Positions 33,074 to 45,327 of a DNA stretch of 56,639 nucleotides are shown in pieces. Position 1 is the stretch's first letter. Each line of letters opens with the position of its first letter. Made by a program: the position numbers and the translations under genes. The notes under the pieces are model-generated. The model worked only from the letters and a program-made list of their open reading frames with translations, had not been told where the DNA came from and did not search any database. Source of the DNA: Panaeolus papilionaceus (taxonomy: Eukaryota > Basidiomycota > Agaricomycetes > Agaricales). The stretch lies in the NCBI GenBank assembly GCA_015501605.1, contig JADNRZ010000056.1:1-56639 (forward strand), given 5' to 3'.

Positions 33074-34439
33074 TCTCTCGTTACAACATGTACCTCCCGT
33101 CGAGAGTTACCGTTCACAGAGACGCTGATGTCGCCGGCCCTGGTGCCAATATTATCTATGCTGGCTCTAATACATCTCCTTCCCAAGAATCCGCTGATTC
33201 TTCATTTGATATTCCCATGCATCCATCCCAGCAACCCTCCACTTCGTTTGAGTCGAATGAACTTGTAATTGATTGTTGGCGGGTTTATTTCGCCCAATTA
33301 TTGACACCGTTGATGTGCGCGTGGGGAGATCTGAGTGAAAGGGAAATGAGGGTGAAGGTGCAACGAAAGGATGAGATGGTTGGGTGGAAAGGAAGGTGAG
33401 ACGCGCGGTACGAGTTCGTGGGGTCGATATGTGAGAGAAATGAGAAGATGGGAAAGTGAGGTGAGTGTGAGGTGAAATGAGACGAAGATGGAGGACGAAG
33501 ACGACGGAAATGACGAAAATAAGCGCTGGCGAAGGTGTGCACGGACACCAGACGAAGACGAAACACGAAATACGAGGGCGGAAAAAGAATTATATTCGTT
33601 GTAAACTAAGTACATGATATATGTAAATGACAGAAGATGACGGAAATAGAAACAAAATACTCGAATATCGGGAAACCAAAAGCGCTTGGCGCGTGAACGA
33701 AGCGCTGATGCGAATAGAAATAAACGGGAAATGGGAGAAAACCGAAAAATAGGGGGATACAGGTGTGGTGCTCATCATCGTTAGAATATGCAAAAAAAGA
33801 ATGGGTATCACATAATTTAAGTCTCCACAGTGTTTGTAATGAACACTCCTCAAATTCAAATCTCACTCTTGAAAACCCTGAGATTTAATTGCCACATCCG
33901 ACGACGGGGTTTCCAAGATCAATAACGATAGCGCCGACCAGCGGCATAGCCCGCTACCAAAAAGCCTGCTCTTTATAGAACATTGATAGTTGAGACCAGT
34001 CGAAACTGGGTAAAATTGTGTCTGTGTATATGCCAAGAAAACTCAGACACAATTACCGCTTCGGTTTGGTATCTCTATGGGCTCGTTCAGTGATTATTTA
34101 CCTGACTATCGATGAAATTTAAGTGACTTATGGTTATTACGCTGGGTGGTGCTTGGACTACAGATCGTATGATTAACATCGTTGAACACGGAATTTGGGC
34201 TTTGGAAAATCCAGGAAATACGACCGCCACTCGTCATCAACCTTTGGCTGACTCCTCCTGGCGCTCGCGTGGACATCGAAGCTTTTGTCATACAACCTTG
34301 TTTCGTGTTAGTTTTGAAACTTTGAAGAGCGTAGATTACGGTTCGACCCTGCAAGCTTGAGTCTAAGCACAGCCACATTCAAATCCTCTGCCAAAGTTTC
34401 TCCGAACATTTCATTAAAACCCACTACCTAAAGGTAGCG

Positions 34440-34660
34440 GGAATTTTAAATCGTTGCGAACTTTGTTGTCGAACGCATCCTGTCATATGTAGTACGCTTA
34501 CCCTATCCTGGACGTGCGGCGTTGATTAAATTCGACCCCTCATTTGTGTTTATTCTAAAGAACGCTAGTCCCCCAGATCTACTTGTATGGGGTTGGTCAC
34601 CTTTGGAACATAAGGGTAAGTAACTTGGGATGCCATCTATAGATAAAGAGAGGATTCAAG
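34440..34660 (+). repeat. Fragment of the module intergenic region
   Basis: It matches 8400-8600 and 30,235-30,420 in the same orientation, including the block around 34,590-34,620 against 8545-8580. It is an orphan piece near the 3' end of the intact kinase gene. Confidence 0.55.
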
Positions 34661-35097
34661 AAATGCAATTGAGATGATGTCAGAGGTGTACATATTAGAT
34701 TCTGGATTCAACGAGAGCACAGAAAAAGGAGATTGAACACGATGAACAAAAGAAAAGTAAGCGGATATGAGTGGACGATGGAACTGGGTATGACGACGCG
34801 AAGCGGTGGGCAAGATTGAGAAATTGTGAAACGTTGGATGAACGCATGGCGTGGGGTGAGCCTTTAGGATTAAAGGAAGAAGGTATTTGCCAAGCTATAA
34901 GAGAATGTTGCGCGATCCATCCATATACATCAATCCGCATTCGAAATGCGATATGGCAAGAAGAAAAAAGCAGGGAGATGGGTAGTGTAACGTGGTACAT
35001 GAACGTGCAAAAAGATAAATGTTCAATGCAGAGCAATGACGATGTGAAATGTAAAGCGAATTGTCAGATTTAGGTGGACCTAGGTTCACGCTTCCAT

Positions 35098-38000
35098 TCA
35101 AGGGTACCCTTGGATAACTTGAATCAGAGCCTGAGGTCGTCGCAGGAGGTGATGGTGCTTCTGTGCGCCGCGCTCGCCTGCGAGCTTGTTGATGGCGTTG
35201 AGAAGATCGCCTCGTCTCAGTGGTTCTATCATGTAAGTCAGCATCATTTAGGCGAGCAAAAGAAAAGAAAAGACAAACTGGTGATATGATCATCCATTCC
35301 AGCTTCCAAGCAACGTTCCCTATCCCCAATCACTATACAACGCTTAGTATCATCATCATCAAACCTCAAGTAATATAATACGTACTAGCATGAGCCGTAA
35401 GAGCGATAATCGGCGTAGGCTGCAATCCCTTGTGCGCCTCAAACGACCTAATAAGCGTCGTAGCCTCCATACCACCCATGAAAGGCATAGAAACGTCCAT
35501 CTAAAAGTATGATCACTCAATCACCAGTATCGTAGCCCCAACAGAAAATGAGAACGCACCAGGATGATATCAAACGGCTTCCCCTGCGTCACCCTACTCT
35601 TAAACGCATCCACCGCCAAGCTCCCATTCTCCGCAATCTCCACCGTATGGCCATACTTCTCCAAGATCTTGACCGCGAGCTTCTGATTGACGAGGTTGTC
35701 CTCGGCAAGGAGGATGTCGAAGGTGACGTCGTTAGGCGCGGAGACAGGGGAGACGGTGTTGGATTCGAGGGCGGAGATGAGGGCTGATGCGAGGTCTTGG
35801 GCGGTGACGGGGGTGGTAACTTGTGAGCTGATGCTGTTGTCGAGGCACCATTTGACTATGAAGAGTGAGGATGAGATGTGAGAAGCCCAGGTATAGAGGA
35901 GAGGGGCACTTACGGTTGAGACGAGGCATGAACGGAGCGAGCAGGACGATAGGGATATATCGCAGGTGTTCGTATTCACGGATACATTCCGTCTATCAGC
36001 AGGATTAGATCAAGTCTCTCAAAAAGACACAAAAGCAAGAGGGAAACTCACCACAGTCAACGAATCAACCACAATCGTATCAATATGCGGACACTTGTCC
36101 TTATCCGCCACCTCGCTCACATCATGCACCACATGTGGCCTCAAGCCGAGCTCCCTAATCCTATCCACGACACCAGTGGTATCATTAAGCGTATCCACGA
36201 AGAGTATAGTGCGCTTGCTGAACGGCGCCATTTTCGCGAGGGTGGTCTCCATTGTCGAGTGACTGATCTGCGAGGTGATGGTGAAGAAGAACTTGGAGCC
36301 CTTGGCGACTTCGGATTCGACCCACATATTGCCTTGCATGAGCGATACGAGGCGTTTGGAGATGGACAGACCGAGACCGGTACCACCGTATTCCTACCAA
36401 CCAACGAGTTCATCAGTTCAATCTGTAAAACACGGAGAAGAGAGGGAGAAGGGGACATACACGTGTCGTAGACCCATCAGCCTGACAGAACGTGTCGAAA
36501 ATCAAATTCAGCTTGTCCTTCGCAATGCCAATACCCGTATCCGTAACACAAAACTCAAGGGTCACGCTCTGATCGTCCAACGCCAACAACCTTGTGCTAA
36601 GCGCAACATGGCCCTTCCTCGACGCCTTGGAGGGTGTGAACTTGATAGCGTTTCCAACGAGATTGGTGATGACCTGACGCAGGCGGAGTGAGTCTCCGAT
36701 GAGCTGATCTGGGATATCGGGCTCGACGTCGTAGGTGAGATCGAGGTTGTTCTGCGAGGCACGTACGACGAGGGTTTTGAGGATACCAAACACGGTTTGA
36801 CGGAGGGAGTAGGAGACGGCTTCCATTGTCATACGACCGGCTTCGACTGGATATGATTTATCATTGGCGAACGGTACGATAGAAGGAGAGAGAAGACGAC
36901 GCACTCTTTGAAATATCCAAAATATCATCAATAATCAACAGCAGACTTCTCGCTAAGCTATGCACCAGCAACAAACTCTCGCGCTGGGATCGATTGAGAT
37001 CACTATCTAGCGTGAGCTCCGTCATACCAATAATACCATTCATAGGAGTCCTATATCATAATTATAAGTCTCAAAAAACACGAAGAAGAATAGGAGGGGA
37101 GAGCGACGCACCTAATCTCATGACTCATATTCGCCAAAAACTCACTCTTACTCCTATTCGCTAGTTCCGCCGCCTCCCTCGCAGCCGTATTCTTCTGAAT
37201 ACTATCCCTCAAATTAAACACCATCTGGTTAATCTGCGTCTTGAGCGAATCCATTTCTCCGCTCGCCTCGACAGTGATGAAGCGCGTAAAGTCGCCGTCC
37301 ATGGCTGCGGCACTGATCTGTGCGAAGCCACGCACTTGGGTGGTGAGGTTTCCTGCCATGGTGTTGACGGAAAGACTGATGAAAATAGCATTAGAATCAG
37401 GGCATCAAATATGGAGGAAAAGAGATAGAGAGATAAAAACGCACGTAATCTCCTGCCATATACCCTGCACGTTCCCCACCTCTGCCTGTACTCCCAGCTT
37501 TCCTTCTGTTCCAACCTCTCGCGCGACTTTCTTCACCTCAGCAGCGAATATCGCCAATTGATCAATCATGTCGTTGATGGTATTGACCAAGCTTAACATC
37601 TCTCCAGAGACGGAGACACCCGTGATCTTTTGTGTGAGGTCACCGCGTGCGACGGCGGTAGTAGCGACAGCGATAGTTCGGACTTGGAGGGTCAACTGTG
37701 CGGGTATTCGTAATTAGCATACATATAGAGAGAGAAGAGAGTGAGAGAAGGAAGCACATACGTTATTAGCCATAACGTTCACATTATCCGTCAAATCCTT
37801 CCACGTCCCTCCTACATTGGTAACTCGTGCCTGTCCTCCCAATCTTCCCTCCGTACCAACCTCCCTCGCCACCCTCGTCACCTCATCGGCAAACACACTA
37901 AGCGACTCCGTCATCCCATTCACTGTCTTCTTCAACTCCAAAATCTCACCCCGCACGTCGACCTCGATCTTCTTCGTCAAGTCTCCACCAGCGACGGCTT

Positions 38001-41000
38001 TTGTGACTTCAGCGATAGAACGCACTTGATTGGTGAGGTTCATAGCCATCAAGTTGACGTTATCTGTAAGAACCTATTCCATCCGACACGTCATCAACAC
38101 CTCCATTCAAAACCATGATAACAACAAAACAAGAAACGCACCTTCCACATTCCCTGCACATCAGGCACGAACGCCTGCCCACCCAAAATACCCTCCGTGC
38201 CCACCTCCAAACTCACTCTCGTCACTTCATTCGCCAGCGTACTCAATTGGGCCACCATAGAGTTGACCGTCATCTTGAGATCCAGCATCTCACCCTGCAC
38301 ATCAACGTTGACGAGTTTGCCTAGATCGCCGAGGGCGACGGCTTTAGTGACTTCCGAGATGGAGCGCACTTGATCCGTAAGGTTGGAAGCCATTTTCTGT
38401 GAAGAGGGTTGCGTTAGTTCAGTTATGAGTGGGCGTGGGGAGAGAAGACGTACGTTTACGTTCCTCGTCAAATCAGCCCAAGTACCCTGAACACCCTCGA
38501 CCTTGGCCTGTCCTCCCAAAATACCCTGCGTTCCTACTTCGAGAGCTACACGCGTGACTTCAGATGCGAATGCAGAGAGCTGGTCTACCATGGAGTTGAC
38601 AGTGCCTAGTAATCCAAAGAACCCGATGAGTTAATGTTGAAAATCAGGGAACCCATTGCGCAGCGCTGAAAAGACATACCCTTCAAAGTCGACATCTCAC
38701 CCTCGACCTGAATCTCAATCTTCTGTGTCAAATCACCACGCGCGACAGCAGTTGTAACATTAGCGATAGATCGCACTTGATCGGTAAGCGAGGAGCACAT
38801 GCGATTAACCTAGCACGATGCGTCGGGCGTCAGTATTTGATTTTCAAATCACGAGAAGAAGCGGAAGATAAGTGAGGAATGAGGACGTACATTTCTAACC
38901 AAATTCAACCAGACACCCTCTACATCCGGAACATGCGCCTGACCTCCCAATTTACCTTGCGAACCGACTTCGAGTGTGACACGGGTGACTTCAGCCGCTA
39001 GCGCCCGCAGTCTGCGAGTAGGAAAGAGGAGGGAGGTTAGTATATGCGTTCAAGGTGAGTTGAGGGAGAATGAAACGGGAAACAGATAAGGAAAAAGAGA
39101 CAAAAAAGTGAAGGGAGAAGGGAGAAGGAAAGCGAAGAAATAAACAGCAAGAAGCACGAAACGACAAGCATAAGCACGAAATCAATTAATCACAATACGG
39201 AGGAAAAGAGAAGTTTTTACAGGCGATATGATTTTAGAAAGGACGTGAGCGCGATGAAGGGTAGATCGCGATCATGACGCTTTGCTGAAAGATCTACCTG
39301 CGAGACCCCTCTTTGTTGCATGTGACCTAATCAAATTCGATAGTGTTCGTCGAGTATCCAGTACAACGATCCAATCGCCATACCAACACCACGCCAATCC
39401 ACCAACCATTCCTCACATGTCAATCAAAAAGGGAAAGCAAACAGAGACGGCCATCGCACGGGAAGATGAATGCTCTATGAGACGACGTGGATCAACAGTA
39501 CCGTCGTCGCGAGCCCATCCAACACAACCAAAACACGCCATCCACCGCAAAACAAAACTTGCAATTCAACCACGCATCACCGCCAACCTGACACAAGCTA
39601 CATCCCGCACCCATCCAAAAACGCAACAATACAGCCCTCCTCGGCTCCATCACTTCACCCTCATCTCCTCATACTCTCAGTCACGAAACGCAAACAAAAA
39701 GACCAACAAAGATGACGCGAAAATCCACTCCAAACGCCAAAACAAAAATAACGCAAACTCAACTCACCTGACCACCATCTGATTGACCGTATTCTTCAAA
39801 TCCAAAATTTCGCCTCTCGCATCGACTTCAATCTGTTTACTTAAATCTCCGAGTGCGACGGCTTTCGTGACGAGGGCTATAGACCGGACCTGCGAGCGAG
39901 TGGGTGTGAGTCCATTAATACGGGGAAAGGCGAGGGGAAGAAAGCTCAAGAACGAGAGAAAGAGAAAGGGTAAATGAGAAAGAGGAAGGAAAACGGAAAA
40001 CGGAAAGAAGAAGGGAACGACGAGGGAAAAGAGACAGAGGAAAAGAAGAGTAGAAAACAAATGAGAGTGAGATAACGAGAGAGGGAAATTCGGGAAGACA
40101 ACGAGGAAGAGCGAAGGACGACGAGACGGAGAACGAGCGAACAAGAGAACGATAAACAACGACAAAAAACTAAGAGGACGAGAGGACGAGGAAGTGCGAG
40201 ATGAAAAAATAACAAAGGAGAAAACGCTTACCTGCGACGTCAAATTCGCCGCCAACTTGTTAACAACACCCGTCAACTCTCTCCACGTCCCTTCAACATC
40301 CAAAACAAGAGCTTGACCGCCGAGTTTACTATGCGCGAGGAGTCAGGTTATGAATCACGAGAACATGAGAACGAAGGGAGAACAGCAGAAGAACGAGCAA
40401 AACGTAAAAATAAAAGAGAAATAAAACGCCTCCACTCTCTCAAACCCAATTCCTATGAACCTTCTCCCGTCGTATCATGTACTCCAATCCCACCCACGTC
40501 CTAGTCCAAAAATGGACTGGCACGGATATAAAGTGGCAAAGGAAACGTAACGTGACGTTCATAGATGAGATGGTGATATAGTTTGATAGGTGTGGAGCGG
40601 GAATGTGCAGATGAATGGGAAGCAATGTATGGTTGCGAGGGAAGGAAGACGGGACGTGGGCCGATATCGGAGGACATGGATGTGGAGGTGGAGAGGGGAA
40701 CATAACGCCGACGATGAAGAGAAAGAAACCAGAAGAAAGATGAGGAAGATGAACGGAATAGAGACACTCACCCCTCCGTACCGACTTCCTGACTCACACG
40801 AGTAACCTCTTTCGCAAATTGTCCAAGTTTATCGACCTGCAACTCCATCATCAGTATCGCCTCATCTCCATTCCTCGTTCTTACTCACCATAGTATTAAT
40901 AACATCCTTCAACTGCACCATAACCACGCCTTGCACCGGTACCGTAATCTTCTGACTCAAGTCTCCTCTGGCGACGGCATTACACACCCTCGCGACATCC

Positions 41001-41974
41001 TGGACCTGCGCCTTCAGCAACCTAAGCTCCTCCACCGCGCTCATGCCACTTTCAAAGGCGGCGACGGCAAGAGGGCCCATGGGGACGACGAGAGGGGAGG
41101 TATTGTCAGATGCGGGGTCGGTAGAGGGGTTGTTGTCAAGGAGGGTGGAGTTGAGCATGAGGGGGTCGGATATGCCTTTGCCGCAGGTGGGACAGTGGAC
41201 GTGGCCTGCTCAAATTATTATTAACAGCAGGAGAGACATGAGAGAAGATAAGAACGCACCGTAAGGACGAGAAAGCGTTTGAGGATCCATAGGAGGAGGC
41301 TGAAGACCGTCAAGAGAGATAGACATACCCGCCGTGTTGACGCGGGGAGACATTCTTCCAGTTCCATTACCATTACCGTTATGACCATTGGGAGTACTAC
41401 CGCTATCGGATGAAGCAGATGAATCAGACGAGAGTTGAAGTGGGTTAGGGTCGTCGTCGTTGGGTTTGGAAGGATGGTCGGGTTCATCGATAACGTCGAC
41501 CTATCATCAACATCAACATCAGCGTCCTCCCTCTCAACGAAAAAACACGAGAAAACAGGGAGATATAGAGACAAAGACACATACCTCAACACCCTTCGCT
41601 CTCAATACCTCTACCACCCTCTCAGCCCTCCACATCCTGCTCACAATGCCCCCAATGGACCTAAAAATGGCATCAGTCTGCCAATCCGTCGGTCCTTCAT
41701 ACTTCGGGATGGGGTTATGGGACCCGTTTGATACCACACCGGGACCACGTTTGGGCTTGAGACCGATGGGGTGCAGCTCGTAGAGAGAGAGCAGGGCGAT
41801 GAGGTGGGCTTTGAAGGGGTCGGTGGGCGGGTTTTGATGGAACGCGGATGTCGGGTTGGGGGTGGGTATGGAGTCATCAGTGGAGGATGTGGTGGTTGGA
41901 GGAGGGTTAGAGGAGGCGATGGAGGAAGAGAGAGGAGGGAGAGGGGAGGATGGTTCTAGTTCGATGGCGGTCAT
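35098..41974 (-). CDS. nik1: Group III hybrid histidine kinase (NIK1/Os-1 type), 1420 aa, 21 exons
   Basis: Osmosensing kinase family that feeds the HOG pathway and is the known target pathway of phenylpyrrole fungicides; normally cytoplasmic, and no membrane segment is seen. Exons: 41974-41585, 41500-41260, 41205-40889, 40836-40772, 40328-40232, 39889-39768, 39011-38891, 38809-38680, 38605-38454, 38396-38142, 38073-37762, 37695-37445, 37375-37112, 37050-36905, 36846-36461, 36393-36052, 35992-35914, 35855-35560, 35500-35386, 35332-35279 and 35225-35098. Domains: low-complexity N-terminus, CPTC motif (215-218), seven HAMP repeats spaced 92 aa (from about 279, 371, 463, 555, 647, 739 and 832), H-box His903, N-box Asn1016/Asn1020, G1 at 1057-1061, receiver with Asp1276, phospho-acceptor Asp1324 and Lys1379. 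Every key residue is present, so it should be functional. Introns 4, 5 and 6 are very long (443, 342 and 756 nt). Confidence 0.93.
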
Positions 41975-43050
41975 GGTCAACCGCGAGATACCCTATCCGC
42001 TCTTTCTGCAGTGAAGAGGTGAGATGGGGTGTACCAAGCAGGGTTTATCTGAGTAGGAACAGAGAGCGAAGAAAAGAAATAATATGATAGGTTGAGTGAG
42101 AAGGCTGTAAGAAAAGGAGGACGAGGAAGAGATGGCCTTGCTTGCGTATGGATGATGGGCAAGAGCAACCAACGACCAAACCAATTATCCCGCTAATTGT
42201 GATGACCAACCACGTTCAGCCTATAACCTTGCCCAAATTGGGCACGAATAAGGTACAAACCACGCCCCGGAGATATCCGTGGCACAATTTCGTTTTTTTC
42301 ATCATGATTTCCCCGAAATTGCACACTCCACACTTCTCTCCATTTTACACTTTTCCTCCTCATGTTTCAACGTCCTCGCTGCCGACTCGGACGAACTGGC
42401 TTTCATGACCTGCTTTTCGCCTGCTCAACTCGCCCTTTCTCCCGCTCTTTTATGTCGCCATCGCATTCACAGATATCAACGATGACATCATCGATGAGGA
42501 CACTGATTGCGTTTAGCTCAACCTTCCTCTCACTGGTCTAGATCGCTTTTTCCGGCTCATTCCTTTATTCTCACTTTCCCTCTCCGCCTTTATTTCTTTC
42601 CCTTGGTGCATATTTTTACCCATCCAACACCCCGCACTCAGATATCAACATTCCACCACCCCGCTGCACAACTCGCTTCGGATCCCGGAGATGCAGTCGC
42701 CATTCAGTCGTGATAAGAATGATGATGTTGCCGCAGGGTCGCTTACGCCTTGAGGCAATTTTTTTTAATCAGGTCGAGTCTTTGTCTTTTGGATATTGCG
42801 AGCGTGTCCCTGTTTGATAAATTCGTGTTGATGATGTTTATCTTCCGGATATCGCTGCGACTGGTATGTATGTATGTACATAAAGATGTGGTGTACCTTC
42901 TATAAATAAGCCGTTTCTGCACGGTGATCCCTATAAATAGCATCCCGAGCCGACCTGTTCTTATGTTCCGAAGGTGACCCGCCAAGTACGCTCCATAGAG
43001 TTGACTTATTTTAGGAAACAAAAGCAGGGTCAACGGCGTTGTCACCCCGC
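41975..43050. promoter_or_regulatory. Upstream region of the intact kinase gene (inverted module intergenic region)
   Basis: It is the reverse-complement counterpart of 8500-9545 and 2750-3529. Matches include 42,140-42,180 against 9345-9375, 42,660-42,720 against 8860-8915, and 42,950-43,000 against 8545-8600. It presumably contains the kinase promoter; the stretches conserved in all four copies are candidates for regulatory sites. No exact element is claimed. Confidence 0.5.
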
Positions 43051-43692
43051 AGGATCTGTGTTGCATATTGTATGAAGAACTAGTGTGCGTTAATGAAGGA
43101 CTCGTTATTTCAAGTTGCCTCCTGAGCTGGGGGGCTTGGGAATACCTACAGGTTGACTGACGCTTGAGGTTAGTCACCTTCTGAAGGTGGCTCGGAGGGA
43201 CGAAAAACCAGCCTCAGCAGCACTGCAAAACTTTCTGGATGACCTTTACACCTTCGATGCGGTGGGTTATCAAACCCATTTTCCCGATTTACCATTTCCT
43301 CGTTCCCCATCGCAGTCAAAGACACGTTTGTGAGCTCGACCCAAAGTAGTTAGCAACCCTATCGCGGGTATGTTACAGAGTTCAAAGTATCCCGAGATAT
43401 ATTGCCTCCCTTTGTCCATCTAATTCTTTGTTATATGACTAACAGGAGCGCCGTTCATTGAGTCTCTATCAATCCTAGGCTTACTTCTGTACATAGTCCA
43501 TAGCATCAAACATGATTTCCTGCCCAAATCCAAATACCTGAGCTAACAATGACGTGTGGTGAACAGGGTCCCCTTAAAAGCACGATTTCACCTCAAATCA
43601 GCATAGCGTTCGTGCTTACGTAGGGACGCAGAGCTAGTCGTGTAATTACCCATTTCGAACAATAAGTCCCTGCGAGGATCCTCTACGGCAAA

Positions 43693-44156
43693 TGGTGTTT
43701 ACTGGAAACATTTACGATGGTCTCCAAACACGAATTCAAAACTTTCATATGGGGTTGGCCAACATCGAGTCCCGAAACTGGATGGGCAGCGGGAACTCCT
43801 TGCCATGTTCAAGTTCGAGCAGGAGTTGCGAAGACAGAGTAAGTTATCTCGGAAATGGTGCTCTGATAACTAGTGAGGAACATACATACATACATACACA
43901 CGTCTAGGTATAGGACTTGTCTTTTGAAATGATTTTTCAGACATTCTTAAGTTGGTCATGCGCCGCATTCGAAATGTATAACTACTGATTATACAACTAC
44001 ATCATTAACTGCAGGCTAGCACGCGAGCAGGACTCGATGGGGATCATGGAACAAGTTCTGAGATTGGTGGTCCAAATGCGAGGTCAACGAGGTGTACTCG
44101 ATAGGAAGTACGTTGGGACACATACGGCTCAGACCAACCGAGAGTACCTCCGCTAA
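43693..44156 (+). pseudogene. 3' part of a broken GTPase paralogue
   Basis: 43,693-43,770 encodes a GNIYDGLQTRIQ-type stretch homologous to exon 5 of the other copies. It continues as LLAMFKFEQELRRQ in another frame after an internal deletion. Two further exon-like pieces (about 43,941-43,977 and 44,016-44,156) are bounded by AG and GT sites and encode helical sequence (DILKLVMRRIRN; REQDSMGIMEQVLRLVVQMRG). No P-loop is seen upstream. It lies divergent to the intact kinase, as the GTPases do in the other modules. A CATA microsatellite sits at 43,881-43,901. Confidence 0.55.
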
Positions 44157-44349
44157 CAACATCTGAGCTGGTCAAGCACGGCACTAGATGAGTGAATGAA
44201 AACAACTGTGTTCGTAGAGGCGAGGACTGGCGATGTCACGGAATCAAAGAACTACGAGAGAGTAGTGGATGATGAAACGAGGTGACTGCAACAATATTCG
44301 CCTCCTAAGCGACGGGAGTATTTAGCAATGAATCAACGGTATAGGACAT

Positions 44350-45290
44350 GGTGATATGCGCGCGACGTCTTCAAGCGCGAGAAACTACACACTCGATGAC
44401 CGGCGTGAGGTCAACGTCGCAGAGGGCGCTCTGAGGGTGCGTGCGGGTGTTTCCGGAATGTACTAGGCCTTCGTAGCGATAGAATAAACAGATATTTGAA
44501 GCGGACGACGCTTCCTTGGACTGAGATGTGAGACTAAAACTTAGAGGTTCATAAAGTGGGAATAAAGTGAGCTGATGTATTTTTACGAAGCTTCCTAGAC
44601 TATGTACAAAACTCACTACGGAGCTATAATACTGACTAGGGGGTTTGAAACGAAATAAGAAAGTGCCGAGGCGCAGAAGAAAGGGTTTAAACAAAAGAAA
44701 TGTCGTGAAATGGGTGAAAAGTAGGCGTGAAGTGAGGGGAAACGGGGGTTGGAATAAGAAAGGAGGCTAAAGGTTGAAGAAATTGATGAAATAAACGGAC
44801 TTAACGCCCGTACGCATCATAGAGTGCGCAGTTGCAAGGTACGTTGGTCGGGCTATCCATTTGGTGTTGTGGCGGTGCTGATGGTAAAGATAACGAGCAA
44901 CGCTTGTCGTTATGCGATAGCGCCGTGAATTGGTGAAGAAGCCGTGATGACCGGGATGGGTAAGCGTCGTAAGGTGAAGCGCATGCGTGCGTGATGGTGA
45001 AAAAGCAAAAAAGGTGGGTTACGGGTGCAGGTGAGCGCGCTGCTCATCAATGGGTATTCTTAGGGGCCCTATGATGGAAACAGAAAGATCCCTATTTACG
45101 AAATCCCTAGAGGAATCACTAATGTAGTAGTTAGATGCAGCGTCGCTGAGAGAGTACGATGTCAATGAACAGTTACATACCTCAAGGGTGTCGAGTTTAA
45201 TCATCTAACACTGATGAACACTGCGTACAGATTGACGGAATCGAATATGAGTCAGCGATAACGGAAGAGTGCAACGAGCTCAAACACTCA
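44350..45290. repeat. Second arm of the large inverted repeat
   Basis: It matches 12,650-13,450 in reverse orientation, diverged. No gene is recognised. The interval from 44,157 to 44,350 shows nothing. Confidence 0.55.
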
Positions 45291-45327
45291 CTGACCCATG
45301 ATCACATTGTGAAAGTGTACGTGTTAA

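Larger units (their letters stand above)
31011..34430. repeat. Repeat patch with nested inverted termini
   Basis: A stretch starting GTAGTGGGTTTTA at 31,011-31,072 recurs inverted at about 34,360-34,411. A second pair, GGTAGCGGGCTATGCC at 31,554 and inverted ending near 33,957, lies inside. The left inner copy (31,554-31,645) and the right outer copy share a TTTGGCAGAGGATTTGAATG block. These look like ends of one family of DNA elements inserted into each other. I see no transposase and no clear target duplication. 31,650-32,480 and 33,400-33,930 hold no recognisable gene. The patch sits within module sequence, which resumes at 34,440. Confidence 0.5.

Noticed and set aside
33285..33866. Minus-strand ORFs of 86-105 codons
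   Set aside because: They are Ser/Phe/His-rich translations of a purine-rich plus strand with overlapping frames; no support.
34771..35073. 100-codon plus-strand ORF opposite the kinase 3' flank
   Set aside because: No homologous counterpart or domain; lies in the probable 3' UTR of the kinase.
43881..43901. CATA tandem repeats and other short repeats as a CRISPR array
   Set aside because: Simple microsatellite without spacers, and the genome is eukaryotic.
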